The notes: generated by a model from the letters alone, not told the origin. A DNA stretch of 51,379 nucleotides from an uncultured Nitrospiraceae bacterium (GCA_937138415.1 CAKZPA010000007.1:1-51379); one strand, 5' to 3'. Positions 33,427 to 42,738 are shown, numbered from the stretch's first letter. Translations and numbers: made by a program.

Positions 33427-34791
33427 TTACAGGCTATAGGCCTTCTCGCCGTGCTGGCTTTCGTCGAGCCCGGTTATCTCGTGTTCCTCGTGGACTCTTA
33501 TGCCGGTAGTCACCTTCGCGATGCCGAAAATCACGAGGGTCGCGACGGCACTGTAAACGATTGTTATCACGACGGCGATGAGCTGAGACAAAAGCTGCTT
33601 CGGATTGCCGAAGAGGAGCCCTTTCCCCAGATCATTGACCGAAGGGTCAGCGAAGATTCCTGTCAGAACAGCGCCCAAAATACCGCCGACGCCGTGGATC
33701 CCGAACGCGTCGAGCGAATCGTCATACCCAAGCTTCGGTTTGATGGACGCGACGGCGAAGTACGGAACGATACCGGCCAGCAGCCCGATGACGAGCGCTC
33801 CTTTGATGTTCACGAAACCCGCCGCGGGCGTGATGGCGACGAGCCCCGCGACCGCCCCTGAGGCGAGTCCGAGCACGGTCGGTTTCTTCGTGTGCATCCA
33901 CTCCACGAACATCCACGATACGGCTGCCAGAGCGGTCGCGGTATTCGTGTTGATGAAGGCCGCCCCCGCGAGACCGTTTGCCGAAACCGCCGACCCCGCA
34001 TTGAACCCGAACCATCCGAACCAGAGCAGCCCGGCACCCGTCACGACGAGCGTGAGGTTGCTCGGCTTCAGTGAGGCCTCTTTCCTCCTGCCCAACAAGA
34101 GCGCACCCATCAGGGCGGCAATACCCGCATTGATGTGAACGACCGTCCCGCCGGCGAAATCGAGCGCGCCCCACTGCGCGAGAAAACCGCCGCCCCAGAC
34201 CCAGTGCGCAACCGGAACGTAGACGAAGGTCATCCAGAGGAGCGAAAACAGTACCCAGGCGGAAAACTTCATCCGTTCGATGTAAGCGCCGCTCGCCAGC
34301 GCCACGGTAATGGCCGCGAACGTCATCTGAAAGACGACGTAAATGTACTCGGGGATCGTCGCCGCGAGGTCGTTGATGCTCCCGACGTTCACGCCCGAGA
34401 GGAAGAGCTTTTCGGGCCTCCCGATGATCCCGCCGATGTCGGGACCGAACGCGAACGCGAAGCCGTAAATAACCCAGAGACAGCTCACGATGCAGTAGGT
34501 GACAAAGGACATCGCCATCGTGTTCAGCGTGTCCTTTCTCTTTGCCAGACCACCGTAAAACAGGGCCAGTCCGGGCAAGGTCATGAGCATGACGAGGGCT
34601 GTCGCCACAATCATCCAGGCGGTGTCGCCGGAATCGATCTTCGGTGCCGACGCTGCTTCTGGGGCGGGCTGAGCAGGCGCCGCCTGCTCAGCCGCCGGAG
34701 GGGTAGGAGGGTTTGTTACCCCCTCTTCCGCAAATGCGATGTGGCTGAAAAGCACTAATAGTAAAAGGGTTGCTGCTGTCATTCGTTTCAT
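33427..34791 (-). CDS. amtB: Ammonium transporter AmtB
   Basis: A 454-residue protein with a signal peptide (to about residue 21) and a Pro/Ala-rich linker, then eleven predicted membrane helices. Family marks are MLMTLPGLALFYGGL, the first pore His in GTVVHINAGIAAL and the second in IHGVGGILGAVLTGIFA. It conducts ammonium and is shut by PII-type proteins, one of which is encoded next. Start ATG at 34791 follows AAGGAGG. Confidence 0.96.
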   Translation of the reverse strand: MKRMTAATLLLLVLFSHIAFAEEGVTNPPTPPAAEQAAPAQPAPEAASAPKIDSGDTAWMIVATALVMLMTLPGLALFYGGLAKRKDTLNTMAMSFVTYCIVSCLWVIYGFAFAFGPDIGGIIGRPEKLFLSGVNVGSINDLAATIPEYIYVVFQMTFAAITVALASGAYIERMKFSAWVLFSLLWMTFVYVPVAHWVWGGGFLAQWGALDFAGGTVVHINAGIAALMGALLLGRRKEASLKPSNLTLVVTGAGLLWFGWFGFNAGSAVSANGLAGAAFINTNTATALAAVSWMFVEWMHTKKPTVLGLASGAVAGLVAITPAAGFVNIKGALVIGLLAGIVPYFAVASIKPKLGYDDSLDAFGIHGVGGILGAVLTGIFADPSVNDLGKGLLFGNPKQLLSQLIAVVITIVYSAVATLVIFGIAKVTTGIRVHEEHEITGLDESQHGEKAYSL

Positions 34792-34832
34792 GGAGAACCT
34801 CCTTGTGAAAAATAGTGCCGTCTATCTTTCTA

Positions 34833-34933
34833 TCATTGCGAGGAGTCATGAAGATATTCAGGTCGACGAAGCAACCTCTATCGTGTGAGCATCGAGATTG
34901 CCGCGTCCCGCTCGTTGCGGGAGTCGCAATGAC
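34833..34933. repeat. Dispersed inverted-repeat element, diverged copy C
   Basis: It starts TATCATTGCGAGGAG and ends with GAGTCGCAATGACA, matching the ends of copies A and B, with an inner GAGATTGCCGCGTCCCGC like copy B. The centre has diverged. It sits between the outer-membrane barrel gene and amtB. Confidence 0.6.
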
Positions 34934-34951
34934 AGCGATGAGAAACCTTCT

Positions 34952-35716
34952 CTAAAAACTCAGCGTCATATTGATCCCGCCGTAGAAGACATCCTTGTCA
35001 CCGTCGTCGCTGATCGCCTCGATCGCATCTTCCGCGTCGTTGCTGATCGGAAAGGAATAGGCGATTTTCGGCGTTACGGTGACAGCCTTCCAGACCGGGA
35101 TAGTGACGGACGCGGAAAGTTCCGCGCTGTAGAAGTTGCTGAATTCGTCGCCGTCCTTATCGAGTCCCATCACTCTGTTTTCGATGTTGAAACTCGCTGA
35201 AGCGCCGAGATTCAGGCTGATATCCCTGGCCACTTCGATGGAGCGGCCGATCGAAGCCACGACGAATGCGCCTTTGCCTTCATCGAAGTCGTAATACACG
35301 GTAAGTGACGGTCTGATGATCGCGTCGTAGCTCACCGAGAGGTACAGTTCCTGGGTATCGTTCAGCCCGTTCAGCGCGTAGTAAATGTAACCGGCTCCGA
35401 ACGTCCATTTGTCGAGGGAACGCGTGTAGCTCAGCGTCAGATCCGTTTCCGTGACCTCGCCGTGACCGTCGCCTTCGTCAATCAACGAGTCAGCGTCGTA
35501 ATTGGCCCAGAGATTCGCGCCGAATACCCCATAGGTCAGGGCGACGGAGGGTTGAACGACCCAGCTATTGCTAAGCTTCTGACCTCTCCAGACGTAGGTG
35601 CTCATCACATCCACCGACGCCGAGCCGGATGCTTTGATATCGTCGGCGTAAACCGCACCGAAGGCGCAGAGTATCGTCAATACGACGATGATGCCAAATA
35701 CTTTCACGTTTTTCAT
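34952..35716 (-). CDS. Outer-membrane beta-barrel protein (TorF-like putative porin)
   Basis: A 254-residue protein with a Sec signal peptide (to about residue 24, AVYA). The rest consists of alternating amphipathic strands: VMSTYVWRGQKLSN, ALTYGVFGANLWANYD, LSYTRSLDKWTFGAGYIYY. It ends in Phe (INMTLSF), as outer-membrane barrels do. It resembles TorF-type putative porins, often found beside amtB in deltaproteobacteria. A role in letting ammonium or small nitrogen compounds through the outer membrane is inferred from location. The start has AAGGAGG upstream. Confidence 0.75.
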   Translation of the reverse strand: MKNVKVFGIIVVLTILCAFGAVYADDIKASGSASVDVMSTYVWRGQKLSNSWVVQPSVALTYGVFGANLWANYDADSLIDEGDGHGEVTETDLTLSYTRSLDKWTFGAGYIYYALNGLNDTQELYLSVSYDAIIRPSLTVYYDFDEGKGAFVVASIGRSIEVARDISLNLGASASFNIENRVMGLDKDGDEFSNFYSAELSASVTIPVWKAVTVTPKIAYSFPISNDAEDAIEAISDDGDKDVFYGGINMTLSF

Positions 35717-35749
35717 GGTGAAGCCTCCTTTATCTGGTTTTTTTGCTGC

Positions 35750-35959
35750 TCATTCGTGTGACCTCTCACTTCTCTTCTTTTTCCTCTCTTCTTCTCCCGC
35801 CCCCTTCCTGATTTTGTACTTCTTGATTTTGTATCCGATCATCCTTTCCGTGATCCCGAGTGTTTTCGCCGCTCTCGCCATGACCCAGTTGCACGCTTTT
35901 AAGGCTTTGATGATCTCTTCCCGTTCCATCTCTTGAACTCTGTCAGTCAGGGATCCCAT
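35750..35959 (-). CDS. Stand-alone Fis/NifA-type helix-turn-helix protein
   Basis: A 69-residue protein made almost entirely of a Fis-family HTH: EREEIIKALKACNWVMARAA, then LGITERMIGYKIKKYKI, followed by a Lys/Arg/Glu tail. This segment is closest in pattern to the C-terminal DNA-binding domain of NifA-like activators. No receiver, GAF or AAA+ domain precedes it in frame. It is the first gene of the leftward set HTH-porin-amtB-glnB-glnA, 33 bases before the porin. It could be a nucleoid-type regulator or a remnant of a NifA-like activator. The start codon has no strong ribosome site. Confidence 0.7.
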   Translation of the reverse strand: MGSLTDRVQEMEREEIIKALKACNWVMARAAKTLGITERMIGYKIKKYKIRKGAGEEERKKKRSERSHE

Positions 35960-36312
35960 CGCGAATACCCGTTGTCGTTATATCTGAAACTGTGCCAATG
36001 CGTAACAGTTTGATTTTTCATGATAATAGTGAAACGAGAGTCCGACAAATATGTAGCTTGCTACAATTATGTTGTTCATCTCTCGGGCATATGAGCCAAA
36101 GAAGAGGGTCAAAACAGACGGGGGCAATAAGCACGACAGACCGGCCTTTTGCGCCAGACTGAGAATGCCTGTACGGTCCCCTGATCGCTTCAGCAGAAAC
36201 AGGCGCCTTTTCTCTAAAATGAAAGTTGTCTCTTCGTCCTCGAAAAGGTGTAGAATAAGAAGATTCGGTTTTGAGAACGTCCGAGCGAAAAGTTTTGATC
36301 GAGGAGGCGCGC
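35960..36312. promoter_or_regulatory. Divergent control region between the HTH gene and the CBS gene
   Basis: No gene is visible. The palindrome TGTAGC-TT-GCTACA lies at 36052-36065 and overlaps a CAATTATGTTG motif (CAA-N5-TTG). GTCCGACAAATATG at 36040-36053 echoes the sites before glnA. On the plus strand TAGAAT (36251-36256) with TTGTCT 19 bp upstream may serve the CBS gene. Boundaries of individual sites are uncertain. Confidence 0.4.
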
Positions 36313-36875
36313 ATGCACCATCATAAGGCAGTCAAAGATCTTATGGTTAATATTTTTGACTATCCCCATATTCCCTACTGGTTTTCGGTGGCACAGGCAG
36401 CGAGGATCATTAAGGTATCGTTTCTCAACGCAAAGAAGTGCCTGGAACCGATCGCAATACTTGTTTTTGACGAAAAGTATAACTTGCTAGGGACGCTGAC
36501 ACTTCGGGATATATTGAGGGGAATCGAACCGAAGTTTACGCAGACGACCGATGAAACTCACGTGGCGATGCTGGACGAGGAGGAGTTTCCTCCTACGTGG
36601 GCACTCTTTTTAATCATGGTTCGAAGGAGATGGCTTCCAAATCGGTGAGCGAGGTTATGGCGCCGGTCACGATATTCGTCGAACCCGGTGAGTCGGTAAA
36701 AAAGGCGGCATACCTGATGCTCCGCAACAATGTCGTATTGCTGCCGGTGCTCGAGAACAAAAGGAAATTAGTCGGAATCGTGCGAATGGTCGAGATCTTC
36801 GAAGAGATATCGAATGCGATGGTAGAAAACAATAAGACGGTTAATACCGCTTTCTCGGAGGAAGGGGCTGCCTGA
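36313..36875 (+). pseudogene. CBS-domain-pair protein, frameshifted
   Basis: The ATG at 36313 follows GAGGAGG and starts a CBS protein (VKDLMVNIFDYPHIPYWF, then AILVFDEKYNLLGTLTLRDIL). The frame continues wrongly after about residue 92. The remaining part (SYVGTLFNHGSKEMASKSVSEVM and LVGIVRMVEIFEEI) is in the next frame, through 36875. Deletion of one base near 36586-36591 explains it. The intact paralogue at 46359-46880 shows the expected layout. Each half is one CBS motif, so the pair that binds adenine nucleotides is split. Either a true pseudogene or a sequencing error. Confidence 0.8.
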
Positions 36876-36967
36876 AGAAACGTTTATGTCTACAGCCGGG
36901 CTGCAAAGGTGCGTATGCAGGCTCAAGACCGTTCTTCACTCGCCGGCGGGGAAACCGGGCACGATGG

Positions 36968-38815
36968 CTATCGTTTGATGAACACAAGGTAGACGAACGC
37001 GTAGATGAAGAGAAAGATGAAGGAGAGCAGCACGCCGAGGCCGATAGGTCTCCTCGGCAAGTCGGTGCCGTAAACCCTTCCGCTCTGCGTTATTTTGAGC
37101 ATCCGGCCCGCCTTAAACTCAAATTCAGCGCACTTGTCTTTAAAACGTTGGGACGGGAAAATTGCCGCCAGTATCTGATAGATATTCAGCACCGTGTACC
37201 TGGTGATTATCTCGGGAATGAGAAGCGGGTCGGCACCGAACTTCGTGAGAGACTTTATCGCGCCCGCGGAGAAATTCTGCACGCCAAGTCTGAGGCCGGT
37301 CAAGGGCACATTGCAGAACCACATAAAAGCCTTCCCGAATTTCCGATAGAACCAGTCGGTATCAAGGTTGACAGCCCTGATTTCCGCCGGATATACGCCT
37401 GAAAGCATGAGCAGAGTGAAGGCCAGCGCTGAAAAGAAAAGCAACTGGAGCTGATCAATGACATGGGCTCCTGTGTACGGCACATAATCGACGGGATACG
37501 GAAGAATGCTGTAGAGTGGTCCGGGGAACACCCCGATAAATATGCATAAAAATGCGGCTATTCCCATGGCGAGGAGCATATTAAGCGGGGGTTCCTTTGT
37601 CCGTATGCCAGAATCGTGAGAAAAGAATGCGAAAAAAGGAATTTTGATGCCTGAGTGATGAAATACGCCTGCCGATGCAAAAATTAGGAGAAACCATATG
37701 ATATAAAGTCCACCATACCCTGATGCGCTCACGATCATGGACTTGCTGACGAAACCGCTGGTGAGGGGGAACCCGGATATCGATGCAGCGCCAACTATAC
37801 AGAATATGGTGGTCAGGGGCATAGTTTTATACAGGCCGCCCAGGTCCGTCGCGTTGATCTTACCCGTCTGGTGCAACACAGCACCCATGGACATGAAAAG
37901 CAGCGCCTTATATAGAATATGGCAGAAGGCATGGGCTACCGTGCCGTTCAGAGAAAGCGCCGTGCCGATACCTATGCCGGTGACCATGAACCCGACCTGA
38001 TTTATCAGGCTGTAGGAAAGAACTCTCCGCAAGTTATTTTCGATGACGGCATAGAATATAGGGAAAGCCGTCATTGCCGCGCCGATCCATACCAGGATTT
38101 CAGTCCCCGGGAACGCCCTTGCAAGAACGTATACGGCTGATTTGGTAGTGTATGCACTTAAGAAAACCGTGCCTGAGAATGTTGATTCAGGATAGGCATC
38201 CGGCAGCCATGCGTGAAGAACGGGAAATGCGGCATTTATTCCGAAGCCGGTGAATATCAAATACGAGGCCAAACCGGTTAAACCGAGATACCCAAATTCA
38301 ATCGAACCGGTCTCGTAAACGTGCAAAACAGCTCCTATGAGAAGACAGAGACCCCCGAAAAGATGAACCAACAGATATCTGAATCCTGCGGCACGGGAAT
38401 CTTTTGTTTTTCCATACCATATGAGAAAAGCGGCAGAGACTGCCATACATTCCCAGAAGATGAAGAGCGAAAGAAGATCTCCGGCAAAAGTAATGCCGAG
38501 TGCGCTTCCTGCATAAATGCAGGCCGACATGTGCTGCCCGGCTTCCTTCACGCGGAGAGCGTAAAGATTCGCAATGAAAGCCACGATAATGAATATATAT
38601 CCGAAGGCGAGGCTGAGCTTGTCGACCTTCCCGAAAGTGATGGTGTAATCAAGAAAGCCGACGGTCCAGTAAACGCCTTCACGCATATTCAAAATATTCA
38701 GAAATGCGATAACAGGGAGAATAAGCAGGTACGCCGACCTGAGTTTTCCCCTCAGAAACGGGATGAAAAAAGCGCCAAGGATAAACAATATCGCTGGAGG
38801 AATTGCGTTAATCAT
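36968..38815 (-). CDS. Antiporter-like membrane subunit (NuoL/HyfB type), third D-type subunit
   Basis: A 615-residue protein with about 15 membrane helices in the proton-conducting-transporter pattern. The conserved TM5 Glu is in FIFWECMAVSAAF, and the TM7-loop is NAAFPVLHAWLPDAYPES. At the place where relatives have a Lys six residues before LHxWLP, this protein has Asn. The C-terminal third carries an amphipathic stretch and a last helix (VNLDTDWFYRKFGKAFMWF), as in NuoL or HyfB. It overlaps the 82-residue gene by 8 bases and ends the cluster. It probably joins the Mrp/Mbh-like complex. Whether it pumps is uncertain. Confidence 0.82.
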   Translation of the reverse strand: MINAIPPAILFILGAFFIPFLRGKLRSAYLLILPVIAFLNILNMREGVYWTVGFLDYTITFGKVDKLSLAFGYIFIIVAFIANLYALRVKEAGQHMSACIYAGSALGITFAGDLLSLFIFWECMAVSAAFLIWYGKTKDSRAAGFRYLLVHLFGGLCLLIGAVLHVYETGSIEFGYLGLTGLASYLIFTGFGINAAFPVLHAWLPDAYPESTFSGTVFLSAYTTKSAVYVLARAFPGTEILVWIGAAMTAFPIFYAVIENNLRRVLSYSLINQVGFMVTGIGIGTALSLNGTVAHAFCHILYKALLFMSMGAVLHQTGKINATDLGGLYKTMPLTTIFCIVGAASISGFPLTSGFVSKSMIVSASGYGGLYIIWFLLIFASAGVFHHSGIKIPFFAFFSHDSGIRTKEPPLNMLLAMGIAAFLCIFIGVFPGPLYSILPYPVDYVPYTGAHVIDQLQLLFFSALAFTLLMLSGVYPAEIRAVNLDTDWFYRKFGKAFMWFCNVPLTGLRLGVQNFSAGAIKSLTKFGADPLLIPEIITRYTVLNIYQILAAIFPSQRFKDKCAEFEFKAGRMLKITQSGRVYGTDLPRRPIGLGVLLSFIFLFIYAFVYLVFIKR

Positions 38816-39056
38816 AGTAATCCTCTCTCCTTTTTACAATTATGCGCAGGATATACTTTGCCCCCAGGACGAGACCTACACAAGCCACAAATCCAAAAGC
38901 CGCATAAAACGAGGGATATCCGTCCCATGCAAAATAAGGGTGTTTATGAACAAAGAAATCGATGACTATCAGTAAAATAAGCGATATATAAAAACCGCCC
39001 AGGAATTTTTTGAAATTTCCAGGCTTATCGAAAAAATGCTCTTTTTCTTTATTCAT
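38808..39056 (-). CDS. Small membrane protein of the antiporter cluster (82 residues)
   Basis: ATG at 39056, with GGGGG upstream, starts a protein with a charged N-terminus (NKEKEHFFDKPGNFKKF), two hydrophobic segments (about 22-39 and 49-69) and a basic end. I recognise no family. It overlaps the next D-type subunit gene by 8 bases and follows the 45-residue gene by 40, so it is translated within the antiporter operon and is likely an accessory subunit (inference). Confidence 0.65.
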   Translation of the reverse strand: MNKEKEHFFDKPGNFKKFLGGFYISLILLIVIDFFVHKHPYFAWDGYPSFYAAFGFVACVGLVLGAKYILRIIVKRREDYYD

Positions 39057-39096
39057 TTTGCTACCCCCTAGAGATGCTCGTGAAGACGGTTTCTCA

Positions 39097-39234
39097 TTAC
39101 TGTGCCGCAAAAAAAATGAATGCAAGATACGCCGTCCCGATCAAGAGAGCAATCAGAAGAACCGTCCTGTATCCAGGAACAGGATCATGCTTGAGTTCCT
39201 GCAGATCGCCTTTCTCTTTGTGCATTTCTTTCAT
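39097..39234 (-). CDS. Very small membrane protein of the antiporter cluster (45 residues)
   Basis: The ATG at 39234 comes right after the stop of the preceding D-type subunit (TAAATG) and is preceded by GAGGAGG. The 45 residues comprise a charged head (LQELKHDPVPGYRTV) and one membrane helix (LLIALLIGTAYLAFIFFA). Its size and form recall the tiny accessory helices of respiratory complexes. Position in the operon and the good ribosome site make it a likely real subunit. Family unknown. Confidence 0.65.
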   Translation of the reverse strand: MKEMHKEKGDLQELKHDPVPGYRTVLLIALLIGTAYLAFIFFAAQ

Positions 39235-40800
39235 TTATCTGCCTCCTCTCAAGTTATCGAGGGCGGTCCGTGTTATTTCGAGAAAGAAATCCGGAGCAAA
39301 AAACAGTGCAATGGTCCCGATTGCCGTCAATGTTAGGGGAATTACCATTATTGCCGGAGCCTCGTGAAGTTTTGACCCAGTGGAATGAGGATTATGTATT
39401 CCGGCGAGGGCTACGCCATGCACAGGTTCACGGGCATGGCCATGATGGTGTTGGGCCGCTGCAGGGCTCTTGAAAAATGCAGCATACACAATGGGAAGGA
39501 AGTAGCAGGCGTTAAGTATGGTGCTTGACACGAGTACAAGAAGAATCGGAAGCTGATTGGCCTCTATAGCCCCCATGGCGATATACCATTTACTGATAAA
39601 ACCTCCGAAGGGAGGCACGCCGATCATGGAGAACGATCCAATGGTGAAGGCCGCCATGGTGAAGGGCATTTCTTTCCCTATGCCGTCGAGTTCACTCACC
39701 TTTGTCTTATGCGCCGCAACATATATGGCGCCTGCAGTAAAGAAGAGCGTAATCTTGCCGAAAGCATGCAGCACGATGTGCATAATGCTCCCCGTTATGC
39801 CCGACGGGGTCAGGAGCGCAATGCCAAGTATGACATAGGAAAGCTGGCTGACCGTGGAATAGGCAAGTCGGGCCTTAAGGTTGTCCTCTGTTAAGGCGAT
39901 AACCGAGGCAGCGACTATCGTGAAGGAGGCGAAATAGGCGAGGGATGTGCCGAGACCGAGGTCCCAGAGTAAGTTGATCCCGAAGACATGGACAACGACC
40001 TTGACCACGACAAATACCCCTGTTTTTACGACGGCCACTGCATGAAGCAGGGCGCTGACGGGCGTGGGAGCTACCATTGCGGCTGGCAGCCATCCGTGCA
40101 GCGGCATCATGGCCGCCTTTGTTATGCCCGCCATAAAGAGTATGAACGTAACAATTATAAGGGTATCACTTACCACACCCCGCGCTTCGCCGAATATGCC
40201 CTGATAGGAGAAGTCAAGCGTTCCGGTTATATGGTATGCCATGAATATGGCCAAAAGCTGGAATCCGACCGATGTGCCGAGGAGATACGTCAGGTATTTC
40301 CTTGCGCCCCTGATCGCCTCCGGCGTTTCCTTGTGAGCCACAAGCGGATAAGTGCAGACGGTGATGATTTCATAGAAGAGGAACATCGTGAACAGATTGG
40401 CGGAGAAAGCAACGCCCATCGTGGCGGACAGCGCGATAGCGAAGCATGCGAAGTACCGTGACTGCGCGTGTTCGTTCAGCGACCGCATATAGCCTATTGA
40501 GTAAAAGGAGGTGATGATCCAGAGGAAAGAGGCGAGTATGCCGAAGAAAATGCCGAGGGCATCGGCTTTGAACCCTATGGAGAGGCCCGGCGCAATGTTG
40601 AAGGCCGTATATTCTATAAGTTTCCCGTCGAGTATGAACGGAACCATGGACAAAACGATCGAGAATTTCAGGACGGCGGCAAGAATTGACCAGAATTCTC
40701 TGAGGTTCCTTGCCCGCTCACCGGTGATAAGTATGAGACCGGCGGCAAGCAGCGAGACGCCAACAGCTAAAACCGGCCTGATTGAATTGACAACTTCCAT
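39235..40800 (-). CDS. Antiporter-like membrane subunit, second D-type (MrpD/NuoM-like)
   Basis: A 521-residue membrane protein with about 14 helices. The TM5 Glu is in MFLFYEIITVCTYPL, the TM7 Lys in GITKAAMMPLHGWLPAAM, and the discontinuous helix TPVSALLHAVAVVKTG is present, so the pumping residues look intact. Near residue 445 there is a His-rich loop (AAAQHHHGHAREPVHG). Such proteins move H+ against Na+ or K+ in Mrp/Mbh complexes. It is followed at once by a 45-residue membrane protein. Confidence 0.88.
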   Translation of the reverse strand: MEVVNSIRPVLAVGVSLLAAGLILITGERARNLREFWSILAAVLKFSIVLSMVPFILDGKLIEYTAFNIAPGLSIGFKADALGIFFGILASFLWIITSFYSIGYMRSLNEHAQSRYFACFAIALSATMGVAFSANLFTMFLFYEIITVCTYPLVAHKETPEAIRGARKYLTYLLGTSVGFQLLAIFMAYHITGTLDFSYQGIFGEARGVVSDTLIIVTFILFMAGITKAAMMPLHGWLPAAMVAPTPVSALLHAVAVVKTGVFVVVKVVVHVFGINLLWDLGLGTSLAYFASFTIVAASVIALTEDNLKARLAYSTVSQLSYVILGIALLTPSGITGSIMHIVLHAFGKITLFFTAGAIYVAAHKTKVSELDGIGKEMPFTMAAFTIGSFSMIGVPPFGGFISKWYIAMGAIEANQLPILLVLVSSTILNACYFLPIVYAAFFKSPAAAQHHHGHAREPVHGVALAGIHNPHSTGSKLHEAPAIMVIPLTLTAIGTIALFFAPDFFLEITRTALDNLRGGR

Positions 40801-40811
40801 ATCCTCTCCCG

Positions 40812-42332
40812 TTAAAATCCTTCGGGGACTGTATATTGAATAATGGCAGAAATAATCTGACCACTGAAAATGCCGAGCAGCAATATCCCCGCGACCATAA
40901 CGAAAATAGGAACCATCATGCTCGCGGGCGCTTCGTCCCTGCTGTGCTTATGCTCCTCATTGTGATGGGAAGTGCCGCTGTGCGCATGAGCTGCTTCCAT
41001 TGCGGGGGCTGGGGCAAAAAATATGGTCTGAACCATCTTGAAGAAAACGACGGCCACCATAAGGCTGCTCGCGAGCAGGAGGAATGCAAAGAACCATTGC
41101 CTCGCATCGATAGCTCCGAGAACAAGATACCATTTGCTGAAGAAACCGCAGGTCGGCGGGACGCCGACGACAGACAAGGCGGCGATAACAAGGCAAGTTA
41201 TCGTCACGGGCATTTTCCTGTGTAGGTTTTTAAACTCGTAAATATATCTGAGCCCCGTTTTATAGAAAATTGCGCCTGCGATGAAAAAAAGGCATGCCAT
41301 CATGACGGCGTCGTTCATAATATGGAGGACGGCCCCGGTAAATCCTGACCGGTTCGCGACACTCACGCCGAGAACGATGTACCCAATCTCGGCAATCAGG
41401 ATATAGCAGAGCGTTCTCTTGAAATCTGTCTGGGCAATCGCCTGGATACCGCCGAAGATCATCGCTGCCGCGGCAACCCATCCGAGTATCGTCGTGGTCG
41501 GTATTAATTCAATCGAAAAATACGGCTGAAATAGAGTGAACATAATGCGTATCATGACGTATGCGCCAACTTTGGTCATGGTCGCTGCCACCAGTGCGCT
41601 CACTGTCGAAGGTGCATAGGTGTAAGCGTCGGGCAGCCACACATGGAGCGGAAAGAGCGCAATCTTGATTGCTATACCAACCATGAAGAAAGCAAAAGCG
41701 ATGAGAATTACTTTGGACTGGTAGAGATTGGGGAGCAGGGTAGTGAGATCCATGATGTTCAATGATCCGGTGACACTATAGAGATAGCCTACACCGAGGA
41801 GGTAAAAACATGCACCGATCGTTCCCATCACGACATACTCGAAGCTCGCGAGCACGGCCCTGTCCCTTCCAATTGCGATAAGAGCATAGCCGGCGAGAGA
41901 TGCGATCTCCAGAAACACATAGATGTTAAAGATGTCGCCGGAAATTGTTATGCCCAGAAGCCCCGTTATGAGCAGGAGAAAGATGGTATAAAAATAAATA
42001 ATCTTACTTTCATGGAGCTCCTGCTCGATGCTTTTTTTGGAGAATATTGCAACGATAAAACTAACGGACGAGACAATGATCGCAATGAATGCATTCAGAT
42101 GATCGATAAGGTATTCGATGCCCCATGGCGGTTCCCAACCCCCGAGACGGTAACGTATGACCCCCTCACGTAAAACGGTGCCCATGATGTCGAACGAAAA
42201 AATGACACACATTCCGAGTGTCGCCACAACAAAGGGATAACAGACCCCTCTTCTTATGAGTCCCATCAGGAGGCAGAGCAAAGCTGCAATGAGAGGGACG
42301 ATGATCAGCAGTGCAGGCGATTGCGTTATCAT
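40812..42332 (-). CDS. mnhD: Mrp/Mbh antiporter subunit D (first D-type subunit)
   Basis: A 506-residue protein with about 14 helices. TM5 Glu is in YVFLEIASLAGYALIA, TM7 Lys in AIKIALFPLHVWLPDAY, and PSTVSALVAATMTKVGAY follows. A His-rich loop (HAHSGTSHHNEEHKH) lies near residue 445, like its neighbour. It overlaps mnhC by four bases in the classical C-D order. It should carry out Na+/H+ or related exchange in the membrane complex. Confidence 0.9.
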   Translation of the reverse strand: MITQSPALLIIVPLIAALLCLLMGLIRRGVCYPFVVATLGMCVIFSFDIMGTVLREGVIRYRLGGWEPPWGIEYLIDHLNAFIAIIVSSVSFIVAIFSKKSIEQELHESKIIYFYTIFLLLITGLLGITISGDIFNIYVFLEIASLAGYALIAIGRDRAVLASFEYVVMGTIGACFYLLGVGYLYSVTGSLNIMDLTTLLPNLYQSKVILIAFAFFMVGIAIKIALFPLHVWLPDAYTYAPSTVSALVAATMTKVGAYVMIRIMFTLFQPYFSIELIPTTTILGWVAAAAMIFGGIQAIAQTDFKRTLCYILIAEIGYIVLGVSVANRSGFTGAVLHIMNDAVMMACLFFIAGAIFYKTGLRYIYEFKNLHRKMPVTITCLVIAALSVVGVPPTCGFFSKWYLVLGAIDARQWFFAFLLLASSLMVAVVFFKMVQTIFFAPAPAMEAAHAHSGTSHHNEEHKHSRDEAPASMMVPIFVMVAGILLLGIFSGQIISAIIQYTVPEGF

Positions 42333-42736
42333 TTTTTCAATTGCAGGACTTCAAGTGTTTCATATATTTCGTCTTCTTCAAATGTCCCGTAGTCCCTGTT
42401 AACCATTATTAATAAAGCCAGCGCAACCCCAAAGGTACTCACCATGACCACGATGGCGGTGAGCATGAGAACATGCGGGAGCGGATTGGCATATTGCGCC
42501 ACGTTAATCGCGTGACCTGCGGCATCCCCATGTGCGTTTTGAATAATGGGTATGGTCGCACCGGATTTTGATGATGTCGAAATGAAAAAAAGAATGATAG
42601 CCGTCTGAAAGATATTCATGCCGACAACTTTTTTCACCAGGTTTCTCTTTGCAATCATGGCATAGAACCCGATCATCATGAGCACGATGTACACCCAGTA
42701 ATTGAATTTGCCGATGATAAATTGTGCGGTATCCAT
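42329..42736 (-). CDS. mnhC: Mrp/Mbh antiporter subunit C (NuoK-like)
   Basis: A 135-residue protein with three membrane helices and the NuoK-like arrangement, including NLVKKVVGMNIFQTAIILFF and PLPHVLMLTAIVVMVSTFGVALALL. I chose ATG at 42736 (DTAQFIIGKFNYW); the long upstream open frame is the shadow of mnhB. Its C-terminal tail is acidic. The gene overlaps mnhD. Confidence 0.9.
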   Translation of the reverse strand: MDTAQFIIGKFNYWVYIVLMMIGFYAMIAKRNLVKKVVGMNIFQTAIILFFISTSSKSGATIPIIQNAHGDAAGHAINVAQYANPLPHVLMLTAIVVMVSTFGVALALLIMVNRDYGTFEEDEIYETLEVLQLKK

Positions 42737-42738
42737 TA

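Noticed and set aside
35980-35998. Sigma-54 promoter before the HTH gene
   Set aside because: TTGGCAC is a perfect -24 box, but the -12 position reads GA instead of GC at the fixed spacing.
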